This document shows, in pieces, positions 9,567 through 18,703 of a DNA stretch of 64,000 nt. The stretch lies in NCBI GenBank assembly GCA_016185365.1, contig JACPNP010000060.1, forward strand, positions 1-64,000, given 5' to 3'. The position numbers and the translations under genes were made by a program. Under the pieces are notes generated by a model that was not told the DNA's origin, did not search any database, and saw nothing but the letters and a program-made list of their open reading frames with translations. How positions within the stretch are numbered: position 1 is the first letter of the stretch; each line of letters opens with the position of its first letter. The DNA comes from Terriglobales bacterium (GTDB lineage: Bacteria; Acidobacteriota; Terriglobia; Terriglobales; Acidobacteriaceae).

Positions 9567-10072
9567 TATTTCGCCGCCGGCTCGGCCTGCTTGGTCGCCT
9601 GCCAGGCCACCGCCTGCCAGCGGCCGTTGCGCTTCACGAATGTGCCCGTGTTCAGGTAATAGGCTGTTTCCACCTTGCCGTCTTTCTCCGTCCGGCCCAC
9701 AAGGCGGAAGGCCAGCACCGCGGTGTTGCCGTACTGGTGGATCTGGATGTCTTCCGCGCTGTAGGTGACCTTGGGGTCATCCGGCTTGGGAGGCGGTGCG
9801 GAAGATACGCCCTTCATGATGTCCGCTTTCGTGCGGCGGACGCCCCCGGAGCCGGTGTAGATCAGGTCGTCGGCCCAGAACTTGTTATGGATGGCCGCAT
9901 CATTCCGCCCGGCGCCGTCAAGAAACTCGGTGAGCAGCGCTTTGAGTGCGACTGAGGCCGAAGCCTGAGTTGCCCCGGACTTGGCCTTGGTGGGATTCAC
10001 GCCCTGCCCCGTTGCCAGCGCGCTGGCCAGCAGGATCATGGCCACCGCCTGCGGGATATGAAGATTGCGCAT
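9566..10072 (-). CDS. secreted DUF4440/NTF2-like (SnoaL fold) protein
   Basis: Signal peptide; ALLTEFLDGAGRNDAAIHNKFWADDLIYTGSGG and TYYLNTGTFVKRNGRWQAVAWQAT-like ending. Confidence 0.75.
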   Translation of the reverse strand: MRNLHIPQAVAMILLASALATGQGVNPTKAKSGATQASASVALKALLTEFLDGAGRNDAAIHNKFWADDLIYTGSGGVRRTKADIMKGVSSAPPPKPDDPKVTYSAEDIQIHQYGNTAVLAFRLVGRTEKDGKVETAYYLNTGTFVKRNGRWQAVAWQATKQAEPAAK

Positions 10073-10088
10073 GCAAATCTCCTTCTAA

Positions 10089-10140
10089 CCGCAAAGGACA
10101 CAAAGGTTTCTCTCTTCCGATCCCTTCGTGTCCTTCGTGG
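10089..10140. repeat. 18-nt imperfect inverted repeat between dnaK and the DUF4440 gene
   Basis: CCGCAAAGGACACAAAGG ... CCTTCGTGTCCTTCGTGG; arms differ at three positions, all purine transitions. Confidence 0.7.
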
Positions 10141-10148
10141 TTCGATCG

Positions 10149-12062
10149 TTATTTCTTCTCGTCCACGTCCACGTACTCGGCGTCGATCACGCCTTCCTCT
10201 TTTTTGGCTTCCGTTTCCGGAGGCGCACCGGCGGCGGCCTCGCCGCCCGGCGCGCCCGCGCCGGCCGCTTTGTACATCTGCTCGGCCAGCTTGTGCGACG
10301 CCGTGACCAGGCGCTCGCGCGCCGAGTCGATGATGGCCTTGTCCTCGCCTTCCAGCGCCTTCTTGGCGTCGGCCAGCGCGGACTCGACCGCGGACTTCTC
10401 GTCGCCCGAGATCTTGTCGCCGTGCTCCTTCAGCATCTTCTCCACGCTGTAGACCAGCGAGTCGAGCTGATTGCGGCTCTCCACCACCTCGCGCTTCTCC
10501 TTGTCCTCGGCGGCGTGCGCATCGGCCTCTTTGGCCATGCGGTCCACTTCGTCCTTGCTCAGGCCGGACGACGACGTGATGGTGATCTTCTGGTCCTTGT
10601 TGGTGGCCTTGTCCCGCGCGGTGACGTTGAGGATTCCGTTGGCGTCGATGTCGAACGTGACCTCGATCTGGGGCACGCCCCGCGGCGCCGGCGGGATCCC
10701 GCTCAGGTGGAACTTGCCCAGTGTGCGGTTGTCCCGGGCGAATTGACGTTCACCTTGCAGGATATGCACCTCCACCGACGACTGGCTGTCCGCCGCCGTG
10801 GAGAAGACCTCCGTCTTCTTGGTTGGGATGGTGGTATTGCGCGGGATCATGACCGTACTCACGCCGCCCAGCGTCTCGATGGAGAGCGAGAGCGGGGTCA
10901 CGTCCAGCAGCAACAGGTCTTTCACCTCGCCCGCCAGCACGCCGGCCTGCACCGCCGCGCCGATGGCCACCACTTCATCCGGATTCACGCCCTTGTGCGG
11001 TTCTTTGCCGAACAATTCCTTCACCAAGGCCTGGATGCGCGGCATGCGCGTCTGTCCGCCGACCAGAACCACTTCATCGATCTTGCTCTTGTCGACACCT
11101 GCGTCCTTAAGTGCTTTGACACAAGGCTCCACCGAGCGCTGGATGATGTCTTCGATCAGCGACTCGAGTTTCGCCCGGGTCATGGTCTTCACCAAGTGCT
11201 TGGGCCCGGAGGCGTCCGCCGTGATGAACGGCAGGTTGATCTCCGTCTGCATGGTGGTGGAGAGCTCGATCTTGGCCTTCTCGGCCGCGTCGCGCAGACG
11301 CTGCAGCGCCATCTCATTGCCCTTGGCGCGCAGGTCGAGGCCTTCGTCCTTCTTGAACTCATCCGCCAGCCATTCCACGATGCGCTGGTCGATGTTGTCA
11401 CCGCCCAGGTGGGTGTCGCCATTCGTGGACTTCACTTCGATCACGCCTTCGCCGACTTCGAGGATGGAAATGTCGAACGTGCCGCCGCCGAAGTCATAGA
11501 CGGCTATGGTCTCGTCCTTCTTCTTGTCGAGTCCATAGGCGAGCGCGGCCGCCGTGGGCTCGTTCACGATGCGCTTCACGTCCAGTCCGGCGATCTTGCC
11601 GGCGTCCTTGGTCGCCTGGCGCTGCGCGTCATTGAAGTACGCGGGCACGGTGATGACGGCTTCCGTCACCGAACTGCCGAGGTAGTCTTCGGCCGCCTTC
11701 TTCAGTTTTTGCAGGATCATGGCCGAGACTTGCGGCGGGGTGTACTCCTTGCCCTGCGCCATCACGGCCACATGGTCACCCGATTTGATGACCTTGTACG
11801 GCACCATCTTGGCTTCTTCGGTGATCTCGTCATTGCGACGGCCCATGAAGCGCTTGATGGAGTAAACAGTGTTCTCCGGATTGGTGATGGCCTGCCGCTT
11901 GGCTACCTGCCCCACCAGCCGCTCCCCGGATTTGGTGAAACCAACCACCGAGGGCGTGGTCCGGCCACCCTCTTCGTTCGCGATGACCTTGGGCTCGCCG
12001 CCCTCCATGACTGCGACCACAGAGTTCGTGGTTCCCAGGTCTATTCCGATTATCTTGCCCAT
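10149..12062 (-). CDS. dnaK: molecular chaperone DnaK (Hsp70)
   Basis: [27 protein letters not shown] start, preceded by [21 protein letters not shown]-terminal [13 protein letters not shown]. The upstream extension to 12224 is rejected. Confidence 0.98.
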   Translation of the reverse strand: MGKIIGIDLGTTNSVVAVMEGGEPKVIANEEGGRTTPSVVGFTKSGERLVGQVAKRQAITNPENTVYSIKRFMGRRNDEITEEAKMVPYKVIKSGDHVAVMAQGKEYTPPQVSAMILQKLKKAAEDYLGSSVTEAVITVPAYFNDAQRQATKDAGKIAGLDVKRIVNEPTAAALAYGLDKKKDETIAVYDFGGGTFDISILEVGEGVIEVKSTNGDTHLGGDNIDQRIVEWLADEFKKDEGLDLRAKGNEMALQRLRDAAEKAKIELSTTMQTEINLPFITADASGPKHLVKTMTRAKLESLIEDIIQRSVEPCVKALKDAGVDKSKIDEVVLVGGQTRMPRIQALVKELFGKEPHKGVNPDEVVAIGAAVQAGVLAGEVKDLLLLDVTPLSLSIETLGGVSTVMIPRNTTIPTKKTEVFSTAADSQSSVEVHILQGERQFARDNRTLGKFHLSGIPPAPRGVPQIEVTFDIDANGILNVTARDKATNKDQKITITSSSGLSKDEVDRMAKEADAHAAEDKEKREVVESRNQLDSLVYSVEKMLKEHGDKISGDEKSAVESALADAKKALEGEDKAIIDSARERLVTASHKLAEQMYKAAGAGAPGGEAAAGAPPETEAKKEEGVIDAEYVDVDEKK

Positions 12063-12116
12063 TGCTTTCCGCCTCCTGCGTATAAGTGCTTTACTATCAA
12101 TTAATTGTAGTGAAAC

Positions 12117-12153
12117 CAAAGCTAGTATAAAACTTGAGTGACTTATTGTCAAG
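12117..12153 (-). promoter_or_regulatory. dnaK sigma70-type promoter overlapped by a HAIR-like HspR operator
   Basis: Minus strand TTGACA-N17-TATACT (12152..12124). Plus strand CTTGAGT-N7-TGTCAAG (12133-12153) against HAIR consensus CTTGAGT-N7-ACTCAAG. Confidence 0.85.
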
Positions 12154-12200
12154 CATTGGATGCGCCGGGAAACCAGCCGGATGCGCGGAATCAAAGAGTT

Positions 12201-12224
12201 ATGGGCGGGCCGAAGCCCGCCCAT
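12201..12224 (-). terminator. hairpin terminator of the porin-like gene with UUCG tetraloop
   Basis: Perfect stem ATGGGCGGGC/GCCCGCCCAT; on the minus strand the loop is C(TTCG)G. Confidence 0.65.
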
Positions 12225-12247
12225 CGGGGGAGGTTGAGTTGGATCGG

Positions 12248-12790
12248 CTATTTACCGCCGAAGCGGAACAATATGCCTGTGGAGTAGCGGAAGTGATTCT
12301 GACTATCCCCGCCAAAACGGGTGAATTGATAGTCTGTTTGCGCCAGGCGCCAGGCAAAATGCTTGGCCAGATTCAGATCGAGCCCGCCGCCGAACGTCAT
12401 GGCGAATGCGTTGTCGCTGGTGGAGATGCCGGCCAGGCGATTGTTGACGTGAGCGCCGCCGAAGAGCGCGTGGGTAAAGACGTTGAACCGGTCCCGGCGC
12501 AGAGTGAATCGCGGACCGAATTCATACGTGTAGAGGTCGCTGTTCAGACCGGTGCCTCCCAGGTCCCGGCCAAAGGACCCGTTGAAATCGCCTTCCAGCC
12601 CGAAGTAACGGTTGACGTTGAATGCGGCGGAAGTATCGAACCCGTTGAAGTTCTGTCCGCCCACCCCTCCGCCCGGATTCGCCCGCAGGTAGGAGTAGCC
12701 GGCGAAGATCTCGCTCTTCGGCACATCCTGGGCGAACGAAGCACATGCAAGTACAGCAAAAGTAAATACGACTGCTATCAATCTTTTCAT
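12248..12790 (-). CDS. outer membrane beta-barrel protein
   Basis: Signal peptide [21 protein letters not shown], alternating beta pattern ([16 protein letters not shown]), C-terminal [12 protein letters not shown]. Confidence 0.8.
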   Translation of the reverse strand: MKRLIAVVFTFAVLACASFAQDVPKSEIFAGYSYLRANPGGGVGGQNFNGFDTSAAFNVNRYFGLEGDFNGSFGRDLGGTGLNSDLYTYEFGPRFTLRRDRFNVFTHALFGGAHVNNRLAGISTSDNAFAMTFGGGLDLNLAKHFAWRLAQTDYQFTRFGGDSQNHFRYSTGILFRFGGK

Positions 12791-13088
12791 GAATGGGTCC
12801 CTTTCTTCGTTTATGTGTTGGAACGGACCGCTCCCGCTCTCCGGCATGGGCGGAGAGGCTTGTAAGACATCGGGCATGTCTTTCTTGCAAAGCGGCGGGA
12901 ACAGCGTTGACTTAATCTCAATAGATGAATATTTGCCGCGTGGGGTTGCTCCGCACGGCGATGGCCCGGAGGGGTACGAAGCGCGGAAATTTCCGTGCAC
13001 GACTTTCTGATTCTGCTACTATCGCCAACATTCTGCCGGTTGATTTCTCGGCCGGTGAAAATCGCTGCCCGCTTCAGAAAGGACTTCG

Positions 13089-14447
13089 ATGAACGCACCC
13101 TCGCGCCACCGCGCGCGCAAGCTCACCACCCTCCCATTGATCGCCGCCACCTTCTTCATGGTGGCCGGCGGTTCCTACGGTCTGGAAGAGATGATCGCCA
13201 AGACCGGGTTCTCCACCTCCATCCTCATCCTGCTGCTTGTGCCTCTCGTCTGGAGCCTGCCCACGGCCCTCATGCTGGCCGAGCTCTCCAGCGCGCTGCC
13301 CGCGGAGGGCGGCTTCTACGTCTGGGTGCGCCGCGCCCTGGGCCCGTTCTGGGGGTTCCAGGAAGCCTGGCTCTCGCTGGTGGCCAGCATCTTTGACATG
13401 GCCATCTACCCCACCATCTTTGTGCTCTATCTGGCCAAGCTCTGGCCGTGGGCCGGTGAAGGCGGCCACGGCATGATGATCGGCGCGGCGCTCATCACCG
13501 CTTGCACGCTGTGGAACCTGCGCGGCGCGCGCGCCGTGGGGGATTCATCAATCCTTTTCGCGCTGGCGCTGCTAAGTCCATTCTTTGTGATGACCGTGCT
13601 GGGTCTCTGGAAGGGACACGGCTCTCTGGTACTCGCGCCGGATACCAACCGTCACGCCGATCTCCTCGGCGGGATCCTCGTGGGTATGTGGAACTTCATG
13701 GGCTGGGACAACGCTTCCACCGTCGCCGGCGAGGTGGAGAACCCGCAGCGGACGTATCCCCTGGCGATGATCGGCGCGGTGCTGCTCGTGACCATTGATT
13801 ACGCTCTGCCGGTGATGGCCGTGAGCCGCACCGGCATCGACGCCAGCTCGTGGGACACCGGTTCCTGGGTGGACGCCGCCGCATACATTGGCGGACCGTG
13901 GCTGGGCTACGGGGTGATCGTGGGCGGGATGCTCTGCGGCGCGGGCATGTTCAATGCGCTCATCATGTCCTATTCGCGGCTGCCGATGGTGTTGGCGGAG
14001 GACGGTTATCTGCCGAAAGTCTTTGCCCGGCGCATCGAGAGCACGCAAGTCCCCTGGGTCTCTGTCATCTCGTGCGCGGTGGCCTGGTCCGTGGCGCTGG
14101 GACTGAACTTCGAGCGGCTGATCATGATCGACGTGCTGCTCTATGGCGCGGCGCTGGTGCTGGAGTTCATCGCGTTGGTCGCTCTGCGCATTCTGGAGCC
14201 GGAGTTGCCCCGTCCCTTCCGCGTGCCCGGCGGGACCGTGGGTGCGGTGCTGGTGGGCATTGTTCCGACTGCGCTGATCGCCATCGCTTTCATCAAGAAC
14301 CGTGACGAACAGATCGGCGGCATCAGCGCGCTCTGGCTGGCGCTGTTTCTGATCGTGCTGGGACCATTGCTGTATGGATTCGCGGAGTGGCGCAAAGCGC
14401 GAAGCGCGCGTCTTCCCGTCCCGCAGACAGATGATGCCGGGATCTGA
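13089..14447 (+). CDS. APC family amino acid permease
   Basis: Multi-TM APC fold; GGSYGLEEMI, LPAEGGFYVWVRRALGPFWGF, WNFMGWDNASTVAGEVENPQRTYPLA. Confidence 0.88.
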   Translation: MNAPSRHRARKLTTLPLIAATFFMVAGGSYGLEEMIAKTGFSTSILILLLVPLVWSLPTALMLAELSSALPAEGGFYVWVRRALGPFWGFQEAWLSLVASIFDMAIYPTIFVLYLAKLWPWAGEGGHGMMIGAALITACTLWNLRGARAVGDSSILFALALLSPFFVMTVLGLWKGHGSLVLAPDTNRHADLLGGILVGMWNFMGWDNASTVAGEVENPQRTYPLAMIGAVLLVTIDYALPVMAVSRTGIDASSWDTGSWVDAAAYIGGPWLGYGVIVGGMLCGAGMFNALIMSYSRLPMVLAEDGYLPKVFARRIESTQVPWVSVISCAVAWSVALGLNFERLIMIDVLLYGAALVLEFIALVALRILEPELPRPFRVPGGTVGAVLVGIVPTALIAIAFIKNRDEQIGGISALWLALFLIVLGPLLYGFAEWRKARSARLPVPQTDDAGI

Positions 14448-14452
14448 AAAAC

Positions 14453-14480
14453 AAGGCCATGCGGCGAGCATGGCCTTATT
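14453..14480. terminator. terminator between APC permease and DUF1272 gene
   Basis: 9-bp stem AAGGCCATG-cggcgag-CATGGCCTT then ATTCATTTC. Confidence 0.7.
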
Positions 14481-14659
14481 CATTTCTTCTTGCGGGTCGG
14501 GCGCGGCAGGAGTTCCCCGCTGCAATTCGGACAGACGTGCTTCATCGCGGCCGTGCATGACGGACAGAACGTGCACTCATAGGAACAGATGAACGCGGCG
14601 CCATCCATCGCCAGCGCCGCTCCGCATTTCTCGCACTTCGCGCGCATCTCTAATGCCAT
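14480..14659 (-). CDS. DUF1272 family small zinc-ribbon-like protein (59 aa), absent from ORF track
   Basis: Hand translation: MALEMRAKCEKCGAALAMDGAAFICSYECTFCPSCTAAMKHVCPNCSGELLPRPTRKKK*. Confidence 0.85.
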   Translation of the reverse strand: MALEMRAKCEKCGAALAMDGAAFICSYECTFCPSCTAAMKHVCPNCSGELLPRPTRKKK

Positions 14660-14710
14660 GATGGTTTCCCGGCCTCGATCGGTTTCTATTTCCCTCTTAC
14701 CTGCGCACTT

Positions 14711-14787
14711 GCCTTTGCTTTCGCATTTTTACTTGTTTTAGCTTTTGGTTTTGCTGACAACTGACTACTGACGACTGATTTCTGATT
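14711..14787. repeat. period-6 array followed by period-7 array
   Basis: TTGCCT TTGCTT TCGCAT TTTTAC ... then GACAACT GACTACT GACGACT GATTTCT GATTCTC. Confidence 0.85.
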
Positions 14788-14788
14788 C

Positions 14789-15535
14789 TCAATCGTACCG
14801 TTCGAACACGATCTGTTTCTTGTCCCATCCGAAGGTCTCGCCCAACAGTTTGCGATTGGCGGAGACCATCAGGTTCAAGCCGCAGATGTAAGCGTCCATC
14901 TCATCCTTGCCATGACCGGCGCGCGCTTCCAGTATCTCCTGCACGCGGTCCTGCACGTAGCCTTTCCTGCCGGTCCAGCTTTCCTGCGGACGGCTGAGCG
15001 TGGGCTGGTAATGGAAATTCGGGTGTTGCTCCGCCATCGCCTTGAAATAGTCGGCGTAATAAAGCTCGGCCTCGGTGCGGGTTCCGTAAATGAGGTAGAT
15101 CTCGCGGCCCTCGTGTCTCAGTTGGTCCCCGGCGAAGAGCCACTCCACAAAGCCGCGCATCGGCGCCACGCCGGTCCCGGTGGCGATGAACAGGCAGTCC
15201 CGCAATGGCTGGCGCAGCACAAAATGACCATGCGGACCGTGCAACTGGACCGTCTGGTCCTGTTCCAGGTCACAGAGATAGTTGGAGAAGAAGCCGTTTT
15301 CCACCCGGTTGAGGCACAGGTCGAAGCGATTGTTGCCCTTGGGCCCGGAGGCGATGGAATACGCCCGGGTCATCTGCTTCTCTTCCTTCTTGGCCAGCAT
15401 GGAGACGAACTGTCCGGCGGTGAACTCGAAGCGCTCCAGTTCCTCCACCACGAATTCCAGGTGTTTGCACTGGGCGCGTTCGGAAAGCGTCTCGGACTGG
15501 AGAAGGCGGGCGGTGTAGATCGGTCGCTGGACCAC
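14789..15535 (-). CDS. ferredoxin/flavodoxin-NADP+ reductase family protein
   Basis: FTAGQFVSMLAKKEEKQMTRAYSIASGP, LFIATGTGVAPMRGFVEWLF, DAYICGLNLMV. Confidence 0.85.
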   Translation of the reverse strand: MVQRPIYTARLLQSETLSERAQCKHLEFVVEELERFEFTAGQFVSMLAKKEEKQMTRAYSIASGPKGNNRFDLCLNRVENGFFSNYLCDLEQDQTVQLHGPHGHFVLRQPLRDCLFIATGTGVAPMRGFVEWLFAGDQLRHEGREIYLIYGTRTEAELYYADYFKAMAEQHPNFHYQPTLSRPQESWTGRKGYVQDRVQEILEARAGHGKDEMDAYICGLNLMVSANRKLLGETFGWDKKQIVFERYD

Positions 15536-15573
15536 GCGGTTCGGTTCCCTCTATTCGTTCTTTCGATTGTAAG

Positions 15574-16500
15574 TCATGCCGCCGGGACCAGGTCGATAAC
15601 GGTGACTTCCGGCCGCGCCCGGAAGCGCACCCGCGGCGCCCGGCCGCCTTCCATCCCGATGCCGCGATTCACATACAGCCAGGTCGGCCCCACATGGTAA
15701 AGCCCGGCCTCGTATTTCTTGTCATAGCGGGAATATGTGACCAGCGCGCCGTAGAACGGGAGCGCCACCTGGCCGCCGTGCGTGTGACCCGCGAGATAAA
15801 GATCAATACCTTCGCCTGAGACTTCTTGTATTCGGTCCGGGAAATGATGAACGAAGATGCGGAACTCTTCTTTAGGGACAGCGAAGAATGCGTATTCGAC
15901 CGAATCCGGGCTGTTCGCCCCCAATCCTGAAATGACCAGCTCCTGGCCACGAATGTTCAATCTCTGTGCTTGTCCGTTCAGTTCGGTCACTCCGGTGCCC
16001 TTGTGGATCGCCGTCACCTCGCGAAAATAATCCCAATTGCCCCGGACAACAAACGTGGGCGCGATCGCGCTCAGCTTGCGCATCAACCCTTGGAATCGCC
16101 CGATCGCCTCGTAATCATTCACCGCGTCCCCGGCGAAGACGATCAGGTCCGGCTTTTGCTCGGCAATGACCTGGGCCAGGCGGTCTTCCAGCCGCGGCTT
16201 GGCGTCACAGTGCAGGTCGCTGATCTCAACGATGCGGATCGGTTGCGATCCCTTGGGAAGTTTACTGGTCGCGATCCGCACGGGCATCACTTCCAGCCAG
16301 TAGGGCTCGACGTAGTGACCGAAGGCCACGCAGACTGCACCCAAAGCCGCCAGAGAAAGTACGGCTTTCGAACGCCAGCTCAGGGGACGCGGTTTGCGCA
16401 AGAACTTCCGCGCAAGCCATTCAAGAGAGATCAGCCCGGCGGTGGAGAACACCGCCAGCACGACTGTAAGAAACAACAAGACGCGCAGTTCCGGGCGCAA
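15574..16500 (-). CDS. membrane-anchored metallophosphoesterase
   Basis: VEISDLHCD, DLIVFAGDAVND, VVRGNWDYF, LYLAGHTHGGQVALPF; two N-terminal TM helices. TTG start near 16500 just after glmS. Confidence 0.88.
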   Translation of the reverse strand: MRPELRVLLFLTVVLAVFSTAGLISLEWLARKFLRKPRPLSWRSKAVLSLAALGAVCVAFGHYVEPYWLEVMPVRIATSKLPKGSQPIRIVEISDLHCDAKPRLEDRLAQVIAEQKPDLIVFAGDAVNDYEAIGRFQGLMRKLSAIAPTFVVRGNWDYFREVTAIHKGTGVTELNGQAQRLNIRGQELVISGLGANSPDSVEYAFFAVPKEEFRIFVHHFPDRIQEVSGEGIDLYLAGHTHGGQVALPFYGALVTYSRYDKKYEAGLYHVGPTWLYVNRGIGMEGGRAPRVRFRARPEVTVIDLVPAA

Positions 16501-16507
16501 GGGCGGA

Positions 16508-17734
16508 TCACTCCACCGTGACCGACTTGGCCAGGTTGCGCGGCTGGTCCACGTCGCAGCCGCGGCGCACCGCGATGTGATACGCCAGCAACTGCATGGG
16601 CACCACTTCCAGGATGGGCGAAAGCAGTTCCGGCGCCGCCGGCACATAGATCACGTGGTCCACGGATTCCTTGATCTCCTCATCGCCTTCCGTGGCCACC
16701 GCGATCACGATGCCGGAACGCGCCTTCACTTCCTTCACGTTGGAAATGGTCTTTTCGTAGCGCAGCACGGAATCCGGGTCATTCTTGTCATGGGTGCAGA
16801 CCACGACCACGGGCAGGTTCTCGTCGATGAGCGCGTTGGGCCCGTGCTTCATCTCGCCCGCCGGATAGCCCTCGGCATGGATGTAGGAGATCTCCTTCAG
16901 CTTGAGGGCGCCTTCCAGCGCGATGGGATAGTGGATCCCGCGGCCCAGGAACAGGAAGTCCTGCACCTTCGAATACTGCTTGGCCAGGTCCTCCACCAGC
17001 GCATCCTGGGCCAGCAACGACTCGAGCTTTCCCGGCATCAGCATCAGCTCATTCATCAGCTTGCGGGCTTCGTCCGCTGTGAGCGTGCCCCGCACCTGCG
17101 CCAGATAGAGCGAAAAGACGAACAGCGCGGTCAATTGGGCCGTGAACGCCTTGGTGGAGGCCACGCCGATCTCCGGACCCGCATGGGTGTAGATGGTGCC
17201 CGCGGCTTCGCGGGCGATCATCGCTCCCACCACGTTGCAGATGGCCAGCGTCTTGCAGCCTTTGGCCTTGGCCTCGCGTTGCGCGGCGATGGTGTCCGCG
17301 GTCTCGCCGGACTGCGTGATCAGGAGCGTAAGGTCTTCGCCGGCCTCGACGATCGGGTCGCGATACCGCCACTCGCTGGCGTAGTCCACTTCCACCGGGA
17401 TGCGGGCCAACCGCTCGATCATGAACTTGCCCGCCAGCGCCGCGTGCCAGCTTGTCCCGCAGGCCGCGATATTGATCTTCTTCACCTGGCGCAGCTCGGC
17501 TTCCGTGATCTCCATCTCCTCGAGGAAGACCTTGCCGGAATCCAGCGACACTCGGCCCAGGGTGGTATAGCGCACCGCGCGCGGCTGCTCATAGATCTCC
17601 TTGAGCATGAAATGCTTAAAGCCGCCCTTTTCCGCCATGATCGGGTCCCAGGTGATGTGTTGCACCTTGGGCTCGTGCGCCTTAGAACAGATCACGGGTA
17701 TGGTGCAGGATGGCGGGCACGTCTGACGCCACAA
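16508..17734 (-). CDS. glmS: GlmS C-terminal SIS isomerase part of a split glmS
   Basis: [29 protein letters not shown] ... [21 protein letters not shown] ... [15 protein letters not shown]; different frame from the GATase part. Confidence 0.92.
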   Translation of the reverse strand: MWRQTCPPSCTIPVICSKAHEPKVQHITWDPIMAEKGGFKHFMLKEIYEQPRAVRYTTLGRVSLDSGKVFLEEMEITEAELRQVKKINIAACGTSWHAALAGKFMIERLARIPVEVDYASEWRYRDPIVEAGEDLTLLITQSGETADTIAAQREAKAKGCKTLAICNVVGAMIAREAAGTIYTHAGPEIGVASTKAFTAQLTALFVFSLYLAQVRGTLTADEARKLMNELMLMPGKLESLLAQDALVEDLAKQYSKVQDFLFLGRGIHYPIALEGALKLKEISYIHAEGYPAGEMKHGPNALIDENLPVVVVCTHDKNDPDSVLRYEKTISNVKEVKARSGIVIAVATEGDEEIKESVDHVIYVPAAPELLSPILEVVPMQLLAYHIAVRRGCDVDQPRNLAKSVTVE

Positions 17735-18323
17735 AATACTCGTTCTTGCCCAGCCCGATCACCGCCGGCGGGCCGTTGCGTGCGGCCACGATCTTTTCCG
17801 GCTCATCCGAGCAGATCACGCCCAGCGCGAACACGCCCGTCAGTTGCTTGACGGTCTTGCGTACCGCTTCTTCCAGGCTGGGCCGTTTCCCATTGCCGGT
17901 CTGATAGAGATTTTTTTCGACGAGGTGGGCGATGACCTCGGTATCGGTCTCAGTGGTGAACTTGTGTCCCTCTTCGATCAACTTCCTCTTGAGGGACATG
18001 TAATTCTCAACGATGCCGTTGTGCACCACCACGATCTTTCCGGTGCAGTCGCGATGCGGATGGGCGTTCTCTTCGGTGGGACGGCCGTGCGTGGCCCAGC
18101 GGGTGTGGCCGATGCCATAGGTGCCGTTGAGCGGCTTGAGGCGGATGGACTCCTCCAGGTTGCGCAGCTTGCCTTCCGCCCGGCGGACCTGCAACGCCTC
18201 GCCGTTATTGGCTACGGCGATGCCGGCCGAGTCATAGCCCCGATACTCCAGCCGTTTAAGGCCATCGAGGATGACCTCGACCACCTGTTTCTTCTCACCG
18301 ACGTATCCAACGATTCCGCACAT
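17682..18323 (-). CDS. glmS: GlmS N-terminal glutaminase part of a split glmS
   Basis: [37 protein letters not shown] ... [21 protein letters not shown] ... [19 protein letters not shown]. Confidence 0.92.
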   Translation of the reverse strand: MCGIVGYVGEKKQVVEVILDGLKRLEYRGYDSAGIAVANNGEALQVRRAEGKLRNLEESIRLKPLNGTYGIGHTRWATHGRPTEENAHPHRDCTGKIVVVHNGIVENYMSLKRKLIEEGHKFTTETDTEVIAHLVEKNLYQTGNGKRPSLEEAVRKTVKQLTGVFALGVICSDEPEKIVAARNGPPAVIGLGKNEYFVASDVPAILHHTRDLF

Positions 18324-18358
18324 GGTGTGAGCCTTTTCCGCCGGCTGGGTCCGGCGTC

Positions 18359-18604
18359 TTAATCCTGGATCCGGTACTGGAACTCTTCGATCACCGGGTT
18401 GGTGAGTACTTCACGGGCGATGCGCTCCACCTCGGCGTTGGCCGCGGTCTTGTCCAGCCCTTCGCGCAACGTGACCTCGAAGAATTTCCCCTGCCGCACA
18501 TCGGCAATGTCCTGGTAACCCATTTTCTTCAAGGCGGAGTGGATGGTCTTGCCCTGGGGGTCCAGGACCGTCTTCTTCAGCGATACGAACACATGGGCCT
18601 TCAT
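18359..18604 (-). CDS. purS: phosphoribosylformylglycinamidine synthase subunit PurS
   Basis: [46 protein letters not shown]. Confidence 0.92.
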   Translation of the reverse strand: MKAHVFVSLKKTVLDPQGKTIHSALKKMGYQDIADVRQGKFFEVTLREGLDKTAANAEVERIAREVLTNPVIEEFQYRIQD

Positions 18605-18703
18605 GTTGATTGGATTATAACCGTTTACTTCCAAGTGTTTAGAGGTCACTGTGGTACCTCCCATCTGTTACTCTAGTGAATCTTTCGAGCAAGAGGAGCC
18701 CGT

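Noticed and set aside
10128-12104. 658-aa ORF antisense to dnaK
   Set aside because: Long antisense ORFs on GC-rich hsp70 genes are a known codon-bias artefact; product is low-complexity H/R/L/V-rich and the sense strand is unmistakable DnaK.
12063-12224. 54-residue N-terminal extension of DnaK
   Set aside because: It would cross the promoter/operator; [14 protein letters not shown] with AGGAGG is the real start.
17675-17705. Programmed +1 frameshift restoring GlmS
   Set aside because: No prfB-like Shine-Dalgarno or CTT-TGA context, and a shift would not restore the missing residues.
16394-17851. 485-aa ORF antisense to glmS, and similar ORFs at 8250-9659, 2217-3410 and 53238-54995
   Set aside because: All mirror strong sense-strand genes and lack domain motifs.
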